From JARICQ01 sp964527205 (GTDB taxonomy: Bacteria; Bacillota; Clostridia; Tissierellales; Tissierellaceae), in the NCBI GenBank assembly GCA_964527205.1, contig CAZGQG010000002.1, positions 1 to 64,000 on the forward strand: a stretch of 64,000 bases of DNA, in the 5' to 3' direction. The translations under genes were made by a program, and so were the position numbers. How positions within the stretch are numbered: position 1 is the first letter of the stretch; every line of letters begins with the position of its first letter. The notes beneath the pieces were generated by a model that saw only the letters and a list, made by a program, of their open reading frames with translations, did not search any database and was not told the DNA's origin. Shown in pieces: positions 43,383 to 52,591 of the stretch.

Positions 43383-44777
43383 TTAGTTTTTACTTTTTAT
43401 ATATTCGTCCATTGCCTTTGCTGCGTCTTTTCCTGCACCCATCGCAAGTATAACTGTTGCTGCACCTGTTACTGCATCTCCACCAGCATATACTCCTTCA
43501 CGAGTAGTTCTTCCATCATCATCGGCTATTATACACTGCCACTTGTTTATTTCAAGTCCTTCTGTAGTAGATGAAATAAGTGGGTTTGGTGAGGTTCCTA
43601 GGGACATTATTACCGTATCTACATCAAATTCAAATTCTGAACCTTCTATAGGTAGTGGTCTTCTTCTTCCTGATTCATCTGGCTCACCAAGTTCCATTCT
43701 AATACACTTAATTCCCTTTACCCATCCATCTTCATTTCCAAGTATTTCTACTGGATTTGTAAGAAGTTCAAAGATTATTCCTTCTTCTATAGCATGATGA
43801 ACTTCTTCTTCCCTTGCAGGAAGTTCTTCTTGAGCTCTTCTATATACTATATAAACCTCTGCTCCAAGTCTTTTAGCAGTTCTGGCAGCGTCCATTGCAA
43901 CGTTTCCTCCACCAACTACTGCTACCTTGTCTCCAACCTTGATTGGAGTATCTGAGTCTTCTCTAAATGCTTTCATTAGGTTGTTTCTAGTTAGGAACTC
44001 ATTAGCTGAGAATACACCATTTAAGTTTTCTCCTGGTATACCCATGAACTTAGGAAGTCCAGCTCCTGATCCTATAAATACAGCTTCAAAACCTTCTTCA
44101 AATATTTGATCTACTGTAATTGTTCTACCAACTATTACATTTGTCTCTATTTTAACCCCTAAATTCTTAAGGTTTTCAATTTCTTTCTTTACTACTTTTT
44201 CCTTTGGAAGTCTAAACTCTGGTATACCATATACAAGTACTCCTCCTGCTTCATGAAGAGCTTCAAATATAGTTACGTCGTATCCTTCCTTAGCTAATTC
44301 ACCAGCACATGTAATTCCTGCAGGTCCTGAACCTATTACAGCTACCTTGTGTCCATTAGATTCTTTTGTCTCTCCCAATTTAAGGTTATTAGCTAGGGCC
44401 CAGTCTGCTGCAAATCTTTCTAACTTTCCTATTGCAATAGCATCCCCTTTTCTACCTAGGATACAAGTTTTTTCACATTGCTCTTCCTGTGGACAAACCC
44501 TACCACATACTGCAGGTAGAGCAGAATACTCTGCTAAGGATCTTGCTGCTGCTTCAAAGTTTCCATCAGCAATTTCTTTTATAAATGCAGGTATGTCTAT
44601 GGATACAGGACATCCTGGTCTACAGAAGGGGTCCTTACATTGTATACATCTGCTAGCTTCTTTCATTGCTTCTTCTTCAGTATATCCTAAACAAACTTCT
44701 TCAAAGTTTGTGTTTCTAACATCTGGATCTTGATTAGATATTGGTACTCTAGTAAATCTATCTATTTTTTCAGCCAT
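43383..44777 (-). CDS. NADPH-dependent glutamate synthase small chain-type / NfnB subunit
   Basis: The 464-residue flavoprotein has an N-terminal two-cluster ferredoxin domain (CIQCKDPFCRPGCP, CGRVCPQEEQCEKTC), then two dinucleotide-binding domains: FAD (VAVIGSGPAGITCAGELAKEGY) and NADPH (VAVVGGGNVAMDAARTAKRLG). Standing beside the ferredoxin-reductase-type gene it forms the Nfn pair, which couples NADH and reduced ferredoxin to NADP+ by electron bifurcation. Without the partner such proteins are called glutamate synthase small chains; the large chain is not nearby. It starts one base inside the stop of its partner (TAATG), so the two subunits are made together. Confidence 0.92.
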   Translation of the reverse strand: MAEKIDRFTRVPISNQDPDVRNTNFEEVCLGYTEEEAMKEASRCIQCKDPFCRPGCPVSIDIPAFIKEIADGNFEAAARSLAEYSALPAVCGRVCPQEEQCEKTCILGRKGDAIAIGKLERFAADWALANNLKLGETKESNGHKVAVIGSGPAGITCAGELAKEGYDVTIFEALHEAGGVLVYGIPEFRLPKEKVVKKEIENLKNLGVKIETNVIVGRTITVDQIFEEGFEAVFIGSGAGLPKFMGIPGENLNGVFSANEFLTRNNLMKAFREDSDTPIKVGDKVAVVGGGNVAMDAARTAKRLGAEVYIVYRRAQEELPAREEEVHHAIEEGIIFELLTNPVEILGNEDGWVKGIKCIRMELGEPDESGRRRPLPIEGSEFEFDVDTVIMSLGTSPNPLISSTTEGLEINKWQCIIADDDGRTTREGVYAGGDAVTGAATVILAMGAGKDAAKAMDEYIKSKN

Positions 44778-45637
44778 TAATTTTTTACCTCCCCAATTTT
44801 ACAAGTTTCATCTTTCTTAATCTCTTCTGCCTTATATTGACCTTGTCTTCTTAGTGCTTCATCAAAATCAACTAAATGACCATCAAATTCTGGTCCATCA
44901 ACACATGCAAATTTAGTCTCATCTCCAACTGTAACCCTACAAGCTCCACACATTCCCGTTCCATCTACCATTATTGGGTTTAAGGATACTACTGTAGGTA
45001 TTCCTAGTTTTTCCGTAGTAAGGGCTACGAACTTCATCATTATCATAGGTCCTATTGCTATACATAGGTCATATTCTTTGCCTTGGTTATTTACTAATTC
45101 TTCTATATAAGCTGTTACCATACCTTTAAATCCATATGAGCCATCATCTGTAGCTACATAAAGATTACCTGAAACAGACTTTAATTTATCTTCTAATATA
45201 ACAAGATCCTTTGTCTTCGCTCCCATTATAACATCTGCTTCTATTCCACGACTATGTAACCATTTAACTTGAGGATATACCGGTGCTGTTCCAACTCCAC
45301 CAGCTACAAACAATATTTTCTTTTTCTTTAATTCTTCTATATCTTCATTAACATATGATGAAGGAACTCCTAAAGGTCCAACAAAATCTTGGAAATAGTC
45401 TCCCTCTTCATAAACTGCCATTTTCTTTGTAGAACTACCCATAGCCTGCACAACTATTTGAACTGTACCTGCCTCTTCATCGTAGTCACAAATAGTTAGA
45501 GGTACACGTTCTCCAGTTTCATCTGCAATAACTATTACAAATTGTCCTGGTTGGGCTGACTTAGCAACTCTAGGTGCTAAAACATCCATTGAAAAAATAT
45601 TTGGTGCAAGTAATTCTTTCTTTACTATTTTATACAA
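44777..45637 (-). CDS. Ferredoxin-NADP reductase-type subunit (NfnA)
   Basis: The FAD-binding domain opens ELLAPNIFSMDVLAP, with PGQFVIV and RVPLTICDYD, then an NAD-binding domain (FVAGGVGTAPVYPQVK) and a C-terminal 2Fe-2S motif (CGACRVTVG-x-TKFACVDGPEFDG). This is the sulfide-dehydrogenase/NfnA family, partner of the downstream gene. I chose TTG at 45637, 7 bases after AAGGGGGA; the GTG at 45643 is only 1 base from that site. The gene leads a two-gene operon that would balance NADH, NADPH and reduced ferredoxin. Confidence 0.92.
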   Translation of the reverse strand: MYKIVKKELLAPNIFSMDVLAPRVAKSAQPGQFVIVIADETGERVPLTICDYDEEAGTVQIVVQAMGSSTKKMAVYEEGDYFQDFVGPLGVPSSYVNEDIEELKKKKILFVAGGVGTAPVYPQVKWLHSRGIEADVIMGAKTKDLVILEDKLKSVSGNLYVATDDGSYGFKGMVTAYIEELVNNQGKEYDLCIAIGPMIMMKFVALTTEKLGIPTVVSLNPIMVDGTGMCGACRVTVGDETKFACVDGPEFDGHLVDFDEALRRQGQYKAEEIKKDETCKIGEVKN

Positions 45638-45857
45638 TTGCACTTCCCCCTTATATTATATTTATGTTTTGTAATTCGTTTTTTTAAAAAACTAACATCA
45701 CTAAGAGTTTAACACAATACATTCTTATATTCAATACATATAGTTAAAAAATAAACTAAGTTTTAGTTTTTTCTCCTATGCATAATAAATGAAGAATAAA
45801 ATAGCCCTAGCTATCTCATTCTTCACATTATTGCCATTATTCACTTTATTCTCAAAA

Positions 45858-47546
45858 TCACTTTATACTCTCGATTCTCTTTAAAACTTTATCCTTTATC
45901 CCCTCTATTTTCTTCTCAGCTTTTTCTTCTACTTTGTCCTTGGAATACATATATAGTTTTATCTTTGGTTCTGTGCCAGATGGTCTAATTGCATACCAAG
46001 ATTCATCATCTAAGAAATATCTAAGAGCATTTGTCTCAGGCATACCTGTGTCATCTAGTAAATAATCTACTTTACTTTCTAATTTCATCTCTCCAATTTC
46101 TTCTATAGCTTCTTTTCTAAAGTCCTTCATTATTCTTTCTATTCTCTGCTTTCCATCCAGGCCTTCTAAGACTATGGAAATAATCTCTTCCTTATAATAT
46201 CCAAATTCTTCATAGATATCTTCTAGAACATCTAAAAGAGATTTTCCTCTCTTCTTATAATATCCAGCCATTTCAGCTATAAGCATAGAAGTTACTATAG
46301 CATCCTTGTCTCTTACCAAGGTACCATATACATAGCCTATACTTTCTTCATAGCCAAATATAAATGTATGCTCTCCTGTCTTTTCGTATTCATTAGCCTT
46401 ATTGCATATATGTTTAAATCCTGTCAATGTCTCTACAGTTTCTATAGCGTACTTTTTTGCTATGGCCTTACTAAGATTTCCTGTAACTATAGATTTTACT
46501 ATTACACCATCTTCAGGCAAATTATCCTTTTCATGTCTTTGAGATAATATATAGTATACAAGCAGTGCCCCCATCTGATTTCCATTTACAAATTTATAGT
46601 CCCCATCTTCTTTCTTCACCATTACTGCAACCCTGTCACAATCTGGATCAGTTGCAAGCAGTAAATCTGCATCTTTCTCTTTCCCTAGGGCAATGGAATA
46701 TTCAAAGGCCTCTACATATTCTGGATTAGGATATCCAATAGTTGTAAAATCTGGATCTGGATTTTCTTGTTCAGCTACTACTGATATATTTTTAAATCCC
46801 CTATCCTTTAATATCCTTCTTACAGGTATATTCCCTGTACCATTTAGGGGTGAATAGACTATTTTGATTTCCTTATCTATATCATCATTAATGGCCTTTT
46901 CTAATGTTTCCTTATGATACTTATCGTCTATTTCCTTTCCTATATACTCTATAAGACCCTGATCTAAAGCCTTATCTAAGTCCATAATCTTAACTTCCTT
47001 AAAATCCCTAATCTTGGCTATCTCTCCTAATATTTCACCAGCAATATCATCAAGTATTTGAGATCCCTCTTCCCAATAGGCCTTATAACCACTGTAATCT
47101 TTAGGATTGTGACTTGCAGTCACTACTATACCTGAGATTGTATTTAATTCTCTTACTGTATAGGATAATTTTGGAGTTGTCCTAATGCCATCAAATAAGT
47201 AGGTCTTTATACCATTAGCTCCTAGTACCCTAGCTGCTATTTCAGCAAATTCATCTGAATGATGTCTAACATCATAGGCTATGGCAACTCCTCTTTCCAT
47301 AGCTTCCTTTCCTCTTTTGGCTATGACTGCTGCCAGGCCTTGAGTGGCTAGGGACACTGTGTATTTATTCATTCTATTTGTACCTGCTCCAATTTTACCC
47401 CTAAGTCCTGCAGTTCCAAATGTTAGATCCTTGTAGAATCTATCTTCGATTTCAGATTCATCTACTATATTTCTAAGCTCTTCCTTGGTCTCCTGGTCAA
47501 AATAATCATCTTCTAACCATAGATTATACTTTTCCTTATAAGCCAT
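45858..47546 (-). CDS. Phosphoglucomutase/phosphomannomutase family protein
   Basis: This alpha-D-phosphohexomutase interconverts hexose 1- and 6-phosphates for sugar use and cell-envelope precursors. The four family motifs are seen: FGTAGLRGKIG (metal and sugar), the catalytic phosphoserine loop VTASHNPKDYSGYK, the Mg loop TDPDCDRVA and the phosphate-binding RPSGTEPKIKLY. Length of 562 matches the PGM2/PMM group of Firmicutes. GAGGAGA precedes ATG at 47546. Confidence 0.95.
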   Translation of the reverse strand: MAYKEKYNLWLEDDYFDQETKEELRNIVDESEIEDRFYKDLTFGTAGLRGKIGAGTNRMNKYTVSLATQGLAAVIAKRGKEAMERGVAIAYDVRHHSDEFAEIAARVLGANGIKTYLFDGIRTTPKLSYTVRELNTISGIVVTASHNPKDYSGYKAYWEEGSQILDDIAGEILGEIAKIRDFKEVKIMDLDKALDQGLIEYIGKEIDDKYHKETLEKAINDDIDKEIKIVYSPLNGTGNIPVRRILKDRGFKNISVVAEQENPDPDFTTIGYPNPEYVEAFEYSIALGKEKDADLLLATDPDCDRVAVMVKKEDGDYKFVNGNQMGALLVYYILSQRHEKDNLPEDGVIVKSIVTGNLSKAIAKKYAIETVETLTGFKHICNKANEYEKTGEHTFIFGYEESIGYVYGTLVRDKDAIVTSMLIAEMAGYYKKRGKSLLDVLEDIYEEFGYYKEEIISIVLEGLDGKQRIERIMKDFRKEAIEEIGEMKLESKVDYLLDDTGMPETNALRYFLDDESWYAIRPSGTEPKIKLYMYSKDKVEEKAEKKIEGIKDKVLKRIESIK

Positions 47547-47656
47547 AATATCTCTCCTCTTATACTAATATTAAACAATCCTCATATCCTTAAAATACTA
47601 GAGACTAGTATATAATCTTGTTTTACCCAGATATCACTTTGTAAATCAAAATCAGA

Positions 47657-48139
47657 TTAATCTTCGTATATCTCATAGTCCCCTTCAATAATCTCCTCAT
47701 CTAAATCAATATTTATATAGGCCCCAGAATCATCATCTTTAAACTCTACCCTACTCTCTACTTCAATTCCCTTCCATTCCTTGTATCTATCTAATTCATC
47801 ATGTAGTTTTTTGAAAACATAGGCTATTACAGCAATATCATCTATAAATCCCCCAAATAAAAAATCTGGAATCAGATCCAAGGGATTTATAAGGTAGAGA
47901 AAGGCTACTATTATCATTATTGCAGAGCTCTTTTCTAACTCCTTGTAATCACCCTTAATCCAATCCTTTAAAAGACTCATCATAAGTTTGACTTCCTCAA
48001 TTATTTTGCTCAGTTCTTTGTTTTCCATAATCATTTCCTTAACTGATTCTAATAATTCTCTTAGTTTATGATTATCTTTATATAGGTCATTTGCTTTCTT
48101 TTCCAAATTTATCTTTATCTCCTTAAAATTGATTTTCAT
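47657..48139 (-). CDS. DUF1232/YkvA-family membrane protein
   Basis: The signature YLINPLDLIPDFLFGGFIDDIAV (about residues 80-105) is the DUF1232 motif, with two short hydrophobic segments. The first 60 residues are charged and helical, and the last 30 are very acidic. The function is unknown. It has its own ribosome-binding site (AAGGAGAG) and is not clearly part of an operon. Confidence 0.85.
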   Translation of the reverse strand: MKINFKEIKINLEKKANDLYKDNHKLRELLESVKEMIMENKELSKIIEEVKLMMSLLKDWIKGDYKELEKSSAIMIIVAFLYLINPLDLIPDFLFGGFIDDIAVIAYVFKKLHDELDRYKEWKGIEVESRVEFKDDDSGAYINIDLDEEIIEGDYEIYED

Positions 48140-48320
48140 TAGTCATTCACTCTCCTTAATCTTATATTACCCAACTATTCCATATTATTATACCATTATT
48201 AGGACTTCTATATCATATAAGGATTTTTATGAAGCTTTTATCTTATATTTTGTTATTTTGCTAGGCATAAGGGGTATACTACTTAAATAGAGGAGTTTTT
48301 TAGTTTATAGGAGGGTTAAT

Positions 48321-48986
48321 GTGATTACAATTAATTGCCAGCAAATGAAAGAAATGGATAAGTATACTATTAAGGAAATAGGAATACCCAGTATTCTTCT
48401 AATGGAGAATGCTGCTTTTAGAGTAGTAGAGAACATAGACCTAGATAAGTATAATAAATTCACTATTATTTGCGGTACAGGAAACAATGGAAGCGATGGT
48501 CTGGCCATAGCCAGGCAGCTATTGATGAGAGATAAACAAGTAGACGTATATGTTATTGGTGATGTTAGGGAGGCTAGTGAGAACTTTAAAACTTATTTTA
48601 ACTTTTTAACTAACATAGATTTAAATTATACTAATATGAATTCAAAGGATGACTTGTATAAGCTTAGAAAATCTCTAGAAGAAAATGATATGACTATTGA
48701 TTCCTTATTTGGACTAGGACTTTCTAGGGATATTGACAATTTATACTTTGATGCAGTTTCCTTTATCAATCAATATTCACTCTTTACCTTGTCCGTTGAT
48801 ATTCCTTCTGGACTAAACTGCAATACTGGGGATATTATGGGCATTGCTATTAAGGCAGATCTAACCATAACATTCCACATGATGAAAGTAGGACTTTTGG
48901 ATAGGGAAGCATATACAGGAGAAATAAGAATAGAAAATATTGGTATACCTAGTCAAGCCACAAAGGCAGTACTAGATTTAAATTAG
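48321..48986 (+). CDS. nnrE: NAD(P)H-hydrate epimerase (epimerase domain only)
   Basis: The protein is a stand-alone YjeF N-terminal domain: MKEMDKYTIKEIGIPSILLMENAA, the nucleotide-binding CGTGNNGSDGLAIARQL, and IDSLFGLGLSR and DIPSGLNCNTGDI. It epimerises the S and R forms of damaged NAD(P)H hydrate. In many bacteria this is fused to a dehydratase (NnrD) of about 280 residues; here the protein ends at 221 and no dehydratase lies next to it. The start is GTG at 48321 (ATG would overlap TGA), after AGGAGGG. Confidence 0.92.
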   Translation: MITINCQQMKEMDKYTIKEIGIPSILLMENAAFRVVENIDLDKYNKFTIICGTGNNGSDGLAIARQLLMRDKQVDVYVIGDVREASENFKTYFNFLTNIDLNYTNMNSKDDLYKLRKSLEENDMTIDSLFGLGLSRDIDNLYFDAVSFINQYSLFTLSVDIPSGLNCNTGDIMGIAIKADLTITFHMMKVGLLDREAYTGEIRIENIGIPSQATKAVLDLN

Positions 48987-49070
48987 TTTCTATAAGAGAC
49001 TAACTAGTACTTATATGATATACTATAGATATTGTGCAGATGAGTATATAGGATACCATCTGTTATAGAG

Positions 49071-49087
49071 AGGAGGAGTTTTCTATA
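49071..49087 (+). promoter_or_regulatory. Ribosome-binding site pointing to an AUA start of the sigma factor gene
   Basis: AGGAGG (49071-49076) is followed after 8 bases by ATA (49085). No ATG, GTG or TTG occurs in frame between the stop at 49049 and ATG at 49115, and that ATG has no ribosome-binding site within 35 bases. AUA is a rare start, so either a non-canonical start or a base error is present. Confidence 0.6.
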
Positions 49088-49921
49088 GCTCAAAATACAA
49101 ACGATCCCATAAAAATGTATCTAAAGGAAATAGGGGCGGCTCCCCTTTTAACTAGAGAAGAAGAGGTAATTTTAGCAAAGAGAATTGAAGCTGGAGACGA
49201 AGCAGCCAAAAGAACCCTGGCAGAATCCAACCTAAGACTAGTAGTAAGTGTTGCAAAGAAATATGTTGGTAGGGGTATGTCTTTTTTAGATTTAATACAA
49301 GAAGGTAATGTTGGTCTAATGAGGGCAGTGGAAAAGTTTGACTATACCAAAGGCTATAAGTTTAGCACCTATGCAACTTGGTGGATAAGACAGGCTGTAA
49401 CTAGGTCTATTGCAGATCAGGGCCGTACTATAAGGGTTCCTGTTCATATGATTGAAAACATAAATAAACTTATAAGCATTCAAAAACACTTAATTCATGA
49501 ATTAGGTAGAGAGCCTACTTCTGAAGAAATTGCTGAAGTCATGGACATAGAACCAGACAGAGTAGAGCATATAATGAAGATTGCTCAAAAACCTGTATCT
49601 TTAGAAACACCAATTGGTGAGGAAGAAGACACTGAACTTGGTAGCTTTATAGAAGATAATCTTATACAAACCCCAGCAGAAGCAACTGCTCATGTAATGC
49701 TTAAGGAGCAGCTCTTAGAAGTTTTAGATACCCTTTCTGATAGGGAGCAACAAGTCTTAAGACTTAGATTTGGTATTGATGATGGTAGAACAAGAACCTT
49801 AGAGGAAGTTGGTAAGGTTTTTGATGTTACTAGGGAAAGAATCAGACAAATAGAGTCAAAGGCAATAAGAAAACTTAAGCATCCTAGCAGAAGTAAAAAA
49901 TTAAAAGACTTTTTAGAATAA
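49085..49921 (+). CDS. RNA polymerase sigma factor, RpoD/SigA-type
   Basis: All core-binding and promoter regions are present: region 1.2 (NDPIKMYLKEIG), region 2 (LRLVVSVAKKYVGRGM, then DLIQEGNVGLMRAVEKFD and YKFSTYATWWIRQA), region 3 (PVHMIENINKL) and the region 4 helix-turn-helix (LEEVGKVFDVTRERIRQIES). It lacks region 1.1 and the non-conserved domain of primary factors, giving a 278-residue protein, so it may be a group 2 (SigA-like, non-essential) factor. I annotate from ATA at 49085, because the only ribosome-binding site points there and region 1.2 begins before ATG at 49115; with ATG alone, NDPIK would be lost. It lies 98 bases after nnrE. Confidence 0.88.
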   Translation: MAQNTNDPIKMYLKEIGAAPLLTREEEVILAKRIEAGDEAAKRTLAESNLRLVVSVAKKYVGRGMSFLDLIQEGNVGLMRAVEKFDYTKGYKFSTYATWWIRQAVTRSIADQGRTIRVPVHMIENINKLISIQKHLIHELGREPTSEEIAEVMDIEPDRVEHIMKIAQKPVSLETPIGEEEDTELGSFIEDNLIQTPAEATAHVMLKEQLLEVLDTLSDREQQVLRLRFGIDDGRTRTLEEVGKVFDVTRERIRQIESKAIRKLKHPSRSKKLKDFLE

Positions 49922-49923
49922 AT

Positions 49924-49953
49924 AAAACACCTATCTACTTAGATAGGTGTTTT
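49924..49953. terminator. Intrinsic terminator after the sigma factor gene
   Basis: Arms AAAACACCTATCTA and TAGATAGGTGTTTT (14 bases) with a 2-base loop. It is symmetric, lies between two convergent genes, and includes the last codons of the phosphatase on the other strand. Confidence 0.9.
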
Positions 49954-50514
49954 GTAATTTGTCCTTTTAATAAATTTATAATCATCATCTATACTAATGA
50001 TATTTATACTTCCATTATCGATTTTAAATTTAAAAAAGTAATCTGGATTGTCAAATACCCAGCAAAGGGCAACTCTTATAACGCAGTCATGACAAATCAA
50101 GAGGGTGTCTTCACCCTTATCTATAAGTTCTTCTAAGAATTTTTCTACTCTCCTATATACATCTAGAACACTTTCCCCCTGGGGCACCCTGTAATTAATT
50201 ACATCTGATATCCAGGCCTTGGATTCTTCTGGGTAAATCTCACTTATTTCTCCAAAGGTCTTTCCAGTAAATATTCCAAAATCTATTTCTTTAATCCTGT
50301 CTTCTGGGCTAGCCTTAAGCTCTAAAATCTCATAGGACTGAAAAGCTCTTTTAAAAGGACTGTAGTAGGCATTCTTATATCCTATATCTTCAAGTAAAAG
50401 CTTAGCTCCTAGGATTTCTTTTTTTCCCTTATCTGTAAGACCCGTGTCTTCCCTACTGTAAACCTTGCTTATATTATCTTCACTTTCACCATGTCTTATC
50501 ATTATAATATCCAT
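49939..50514 (-). CDS. cobC: Histidine phosphatase family protein, probable alpha-ribazole phosphatase
   Basis: The N-terminal IIMIRHGESEDN (RHG) and a later His in ICHDCVIRVAL are the family's catalytic residues. Standing just downstream of cobS, the protein is most likely CobC, which removes phosphate from adenosylcobalamin-phosphate or alpha-ribazole phosphate in the last steps of cobamide assembly. Other phosphohistidine phosphatases look similar, so the assignment leans on the gene context. I chose ATG at 50514, with GGGGAG upstream; it overlaps the end of cobS by 13 bases. Confidence 0.8.
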   Translation of the reverse strand: MDIIMIRHGESEDNISKVYSREDTGLTDKGKKEILGAKLLLEDIGYKNAYYSPFKRAFQSYEILELKASPEDRIKEIDFGIFTGKTFGEISEIYPEESKAWISDVINYRVPQGESVLDVYRRVEKFLEELIDKGEDTLLICHDCVIRVALCWVFDNPDYFFKFKIDNGSINIISIDDDYKFIKRTNYKTPI

Positions 50515-51239
50515 ATCATCACTCCCCAAAAACTAAAAAGAGATACAGTATCTCCTATTTCTATAATTGCACCATATATATCTCCAGTAAGTCCATTAAT
50601 TTTTTTCCAGGATACATAACTAATATATTCCCCCACCCCTAGAGTAATTCCAAGAGCTATAATAAATTTTGGATTTATTAAAATTAGGACCAGTAAATAA
50701 ATTATAAGACTCACTACTACTAATTTCTTCGGATTGCTATCAGTAAAGATTTTGCCCAGGCCCTCATCTCTAGCTGCCTCTTTGGTAGACATTAGCCAGG
50801 CCATTGAAATTCTACTATTAATAAAGGAAAGTACAATGCCAATGGGAAGAGCTTCTAAGCTATATAGCAATATAATCTTAAAGAGTATTAGGATAATCAT
50901 ACTTAGAACTCCAAAGGCACCTATCCTACTATCTCTCATGATTTCTAGAGTTCTATCCCTTTCACTATTGGATAAGAAGCCATCAAATGTATCAGATAAA
51001 CCATCTAAATGAAGGCCACCAGTTATGATTATACTAGTTAAAACTCCTAGAAAGGATCCTATAAGTAAACTGTATCTTCCGAAAAAAGAAAATACCAGGG
51101 TAGATAAGCCTCCTATTATTAGGCCTATCAGGGGCAGGAAGAAAATACTATATCTTATATTTTCCCCCTTGAAATCCACGGGTATATTTATAGGTATACG
51201 GGTGAAAAATTGCAATGAAAGGATTAGGCCCTTTATCAT
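50502..51239 (-). CDS. cobS: Adenosylcobinamide-GDP ribazoletransferase (cobalamin synthase)
   Basis: CobS is an integral membrane enzyme that joins adenosylcobinamide-GDP to alpha-ribazole (phosphate). The protein starts IKGLILSLQFFTRIPINIP and has the family's HLDGLSDTFDGFLS (metal-binding Asp residues) and several hydrophobic segments. Length of 245 matches the family. The ATG overlaps the cobU stop by 4 bases. Confidence 0.94.
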   Translation of the reverse strand: MIKGLILSLQFFTRIPINIPVDFKGENIRYSIFFLPLIGLIIGGLSTLVFSFFGRYSLLIGSFLGVLTSIIITGGLHLDGLSDTFDGFLSNSERDRTLEIMRDSRIGAFGVLSMIILILFKIILLYSLEALPIGIVLSFINSRISMAWLMSTKEAARDEGLGKIFTDSNPKKLVVVSLIIYLLVLILINPKFIIALGITLGVGEYISYVSWKKINGLTGDIYGAIIEIGDTVSLFSFWGVMIWIL

Positions 51240-51772
51240 TTTATTTTCACCGGTATGCCACAGCACACCAAATAAACCTGATCTGATATAGATGCTATTC
51301 TTTGATTTATCCTTCCCTGTATATCCCTAAATACCCTGCTTATATGATGCTCAGGAACTATAGAGCTTCCCACCTCATTGGTAACAAAGACTAAATTATA
51401 ATTATTAGCCCTAATAGGCTCTACTAGTTTTTGAATTTCCTTCATTATTTTCTCTTCTATTCTCTCCTGTAGGTCAGCATCAATATAGTCCTGATCCTTT
51501 GACATATCATACATTATATTTGATGTAAGATTGGTTATACAATCCAGTAAATAATTCTCTTCTTCTCCCAGGGACCTTTCTAAATGATAAATTCCTTCAT
51601 AGGTCCTCCAAGCACCGGGCCTAGACTCTCTGTGAAGCCTTACCCTCTCTTCCATCTCCTTATCCCACACCTTAGCTGTAGCTATATAGACAACCTCTCT
51701 CCCGTCCTTGTACAGGCTCTCAGCAAAGCTGCTTTTCCCGCTCCTTGCCCCTCCTGTAACCAAATAAATCAT
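51236..51772 (-). CDS. cobU: Adenosylcobinamide kinase / adenosylcobinamide-phosphate guanylyltransferase
   Basis: CobU phosphorylates adenosylcobinamide and then adds GMP. It has a P-loop (VTGGARSGKSSFAE, residues 5-18), a guanylylated-His candidate in RVRLHRESRPGAW, and FVTNEVGSSIVPE, all hallmarks. Length of 178 is normal. It lies just upstream of and overlaps cobS, the next enzyme, and follows cbiK by 18 bases. Confidence 0.95.
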   Translation of the reverse strand: MIYLVTGGARSGKSSFAESLYKDGREVVYIATAKVWDKEMEERVRLHRESRPGAWRTYEGIYHLERSLGEEENYLLDCITNLTSNIMYDMSKDQDYIDADLQERIEEKIMKEIQKLVEPIRANNYNLVFVTNEVGSSIVPEHHISRVFRDIQGRINQRIASISDQVYLVCCGIPVKIK

Positions 51773-51790
51773 CTCATCACCTACTTTTTA

Positions 51791-52573
51791 TTATTTCCTA
51801 TCTAGAATTTGATTTAAATGCTCTATAAAAATATCTTGTATACCCTTGTTCCCACCTAGGGCCTCTATATCCAAGCTTACTCCTATTCCATTTTCCTCTA
51901 GTCTGCTTTTCCATGAATTTTTATTATCCGATGACATATCCACCTTGACATGATTCCCTGCAAGGAGCATAAAGGGCTTTAAGCTTACCTGATCTATCCC
52001 CTTCTGCTTTAATTTTTCCAAAAGATCATCTAGGGACTTTTCTCCATCTAAGCTGGCCATAAAAACATTTTCATAGGACCTGTCTCTTATAATTTCATCT
52101 ATTTTTTCATAGGCATGATCTGCTCCATGGGAAGTCCCATGGGCCATCAATACAAGAGCCTCATCTTTCCTATAAGATTCCAAGTCTAAGGCATCTACAA
52201 CCCTTTCATAATCATGGATATTGGACAATAGGGTCTTAGCTATTCTTATATTGAAATTCCTATTAAGGTCTAGAAAATCATGGACTTCTTTTTTTATCTT
52301 ATCATATTCCTTGCCTGGTATTATAAGCAGGGGTAGGATAAGTATATCCTTAATTCCCTCCTCTTTCATCTTTTCCAGGGCCTGACTTAGATTATATATA
52401 TAATAATCATCTCTTTTTTTAAGAATAGATATAATCATTCTAGAGGTAAAGGCCTTTAGAACCAAGTCAGCCTGGAATTCCTCTCTTATCCTATCCACTA
52501 TAGGGTTTATATAGAGCTTTCTTGCATCTTCATGTGAAGTTCCAAAGCTTGTTATTATAATTCCTCTTTTCAT
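51791..52573 (-). CDS. cbiK: Sirohydrochlorin cobaltochelatase (CbiK type)
   Basis: CbiK inserts cobalt into sirohydrochlorin early in anaerobic cobamide synthesis. The N-terminal IIITSFGTSHEDARKLYINPI, the metal-binding VLMAHGTSHGADHAYEKI and AGNHVKVDMS fit the CbiK class (about 260 residues, two-domain chelatase). No other early-pathway genes are in the window, so the rest of the corrin route must lie elsewhere if complete. AGGAAGTG precedes ATG. Confidence 0.9.
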   Translation of the reverse strand: MKRGIIITSFGTSHEDARKLYINPIVDRIREEFQADLVLKAFTSRMIISILKKRDDYYIYNLSQALEKMKEEGIKDILILPLLIIPGKEYDKIKKEVHDFLDLNRNFNIRIAKTLLSNIHDYERVVDALDLESYRKDEALVLMAHGTSHGADHAYEKIDEIIRDRSYENVFMASLDGEKSLDDLLEKLKQKGIDQVSLKPFMLLAGNHVKVDMSSDNKNSWKSRLEENGIGVSLDIEALGGNKGIQDIFIEHLNQILDRK

Positions 52574-52591
52574 CTCAGCACTTCCTTTGCT

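Noticed and set aside
45745..45769. Terminator of the phosphohexomutase gene
   Set aside because: A 7-bp AT-rich stem (AAACTAA/TTAGTTT) and T-run occur, but the stem is too weak for a confident call.
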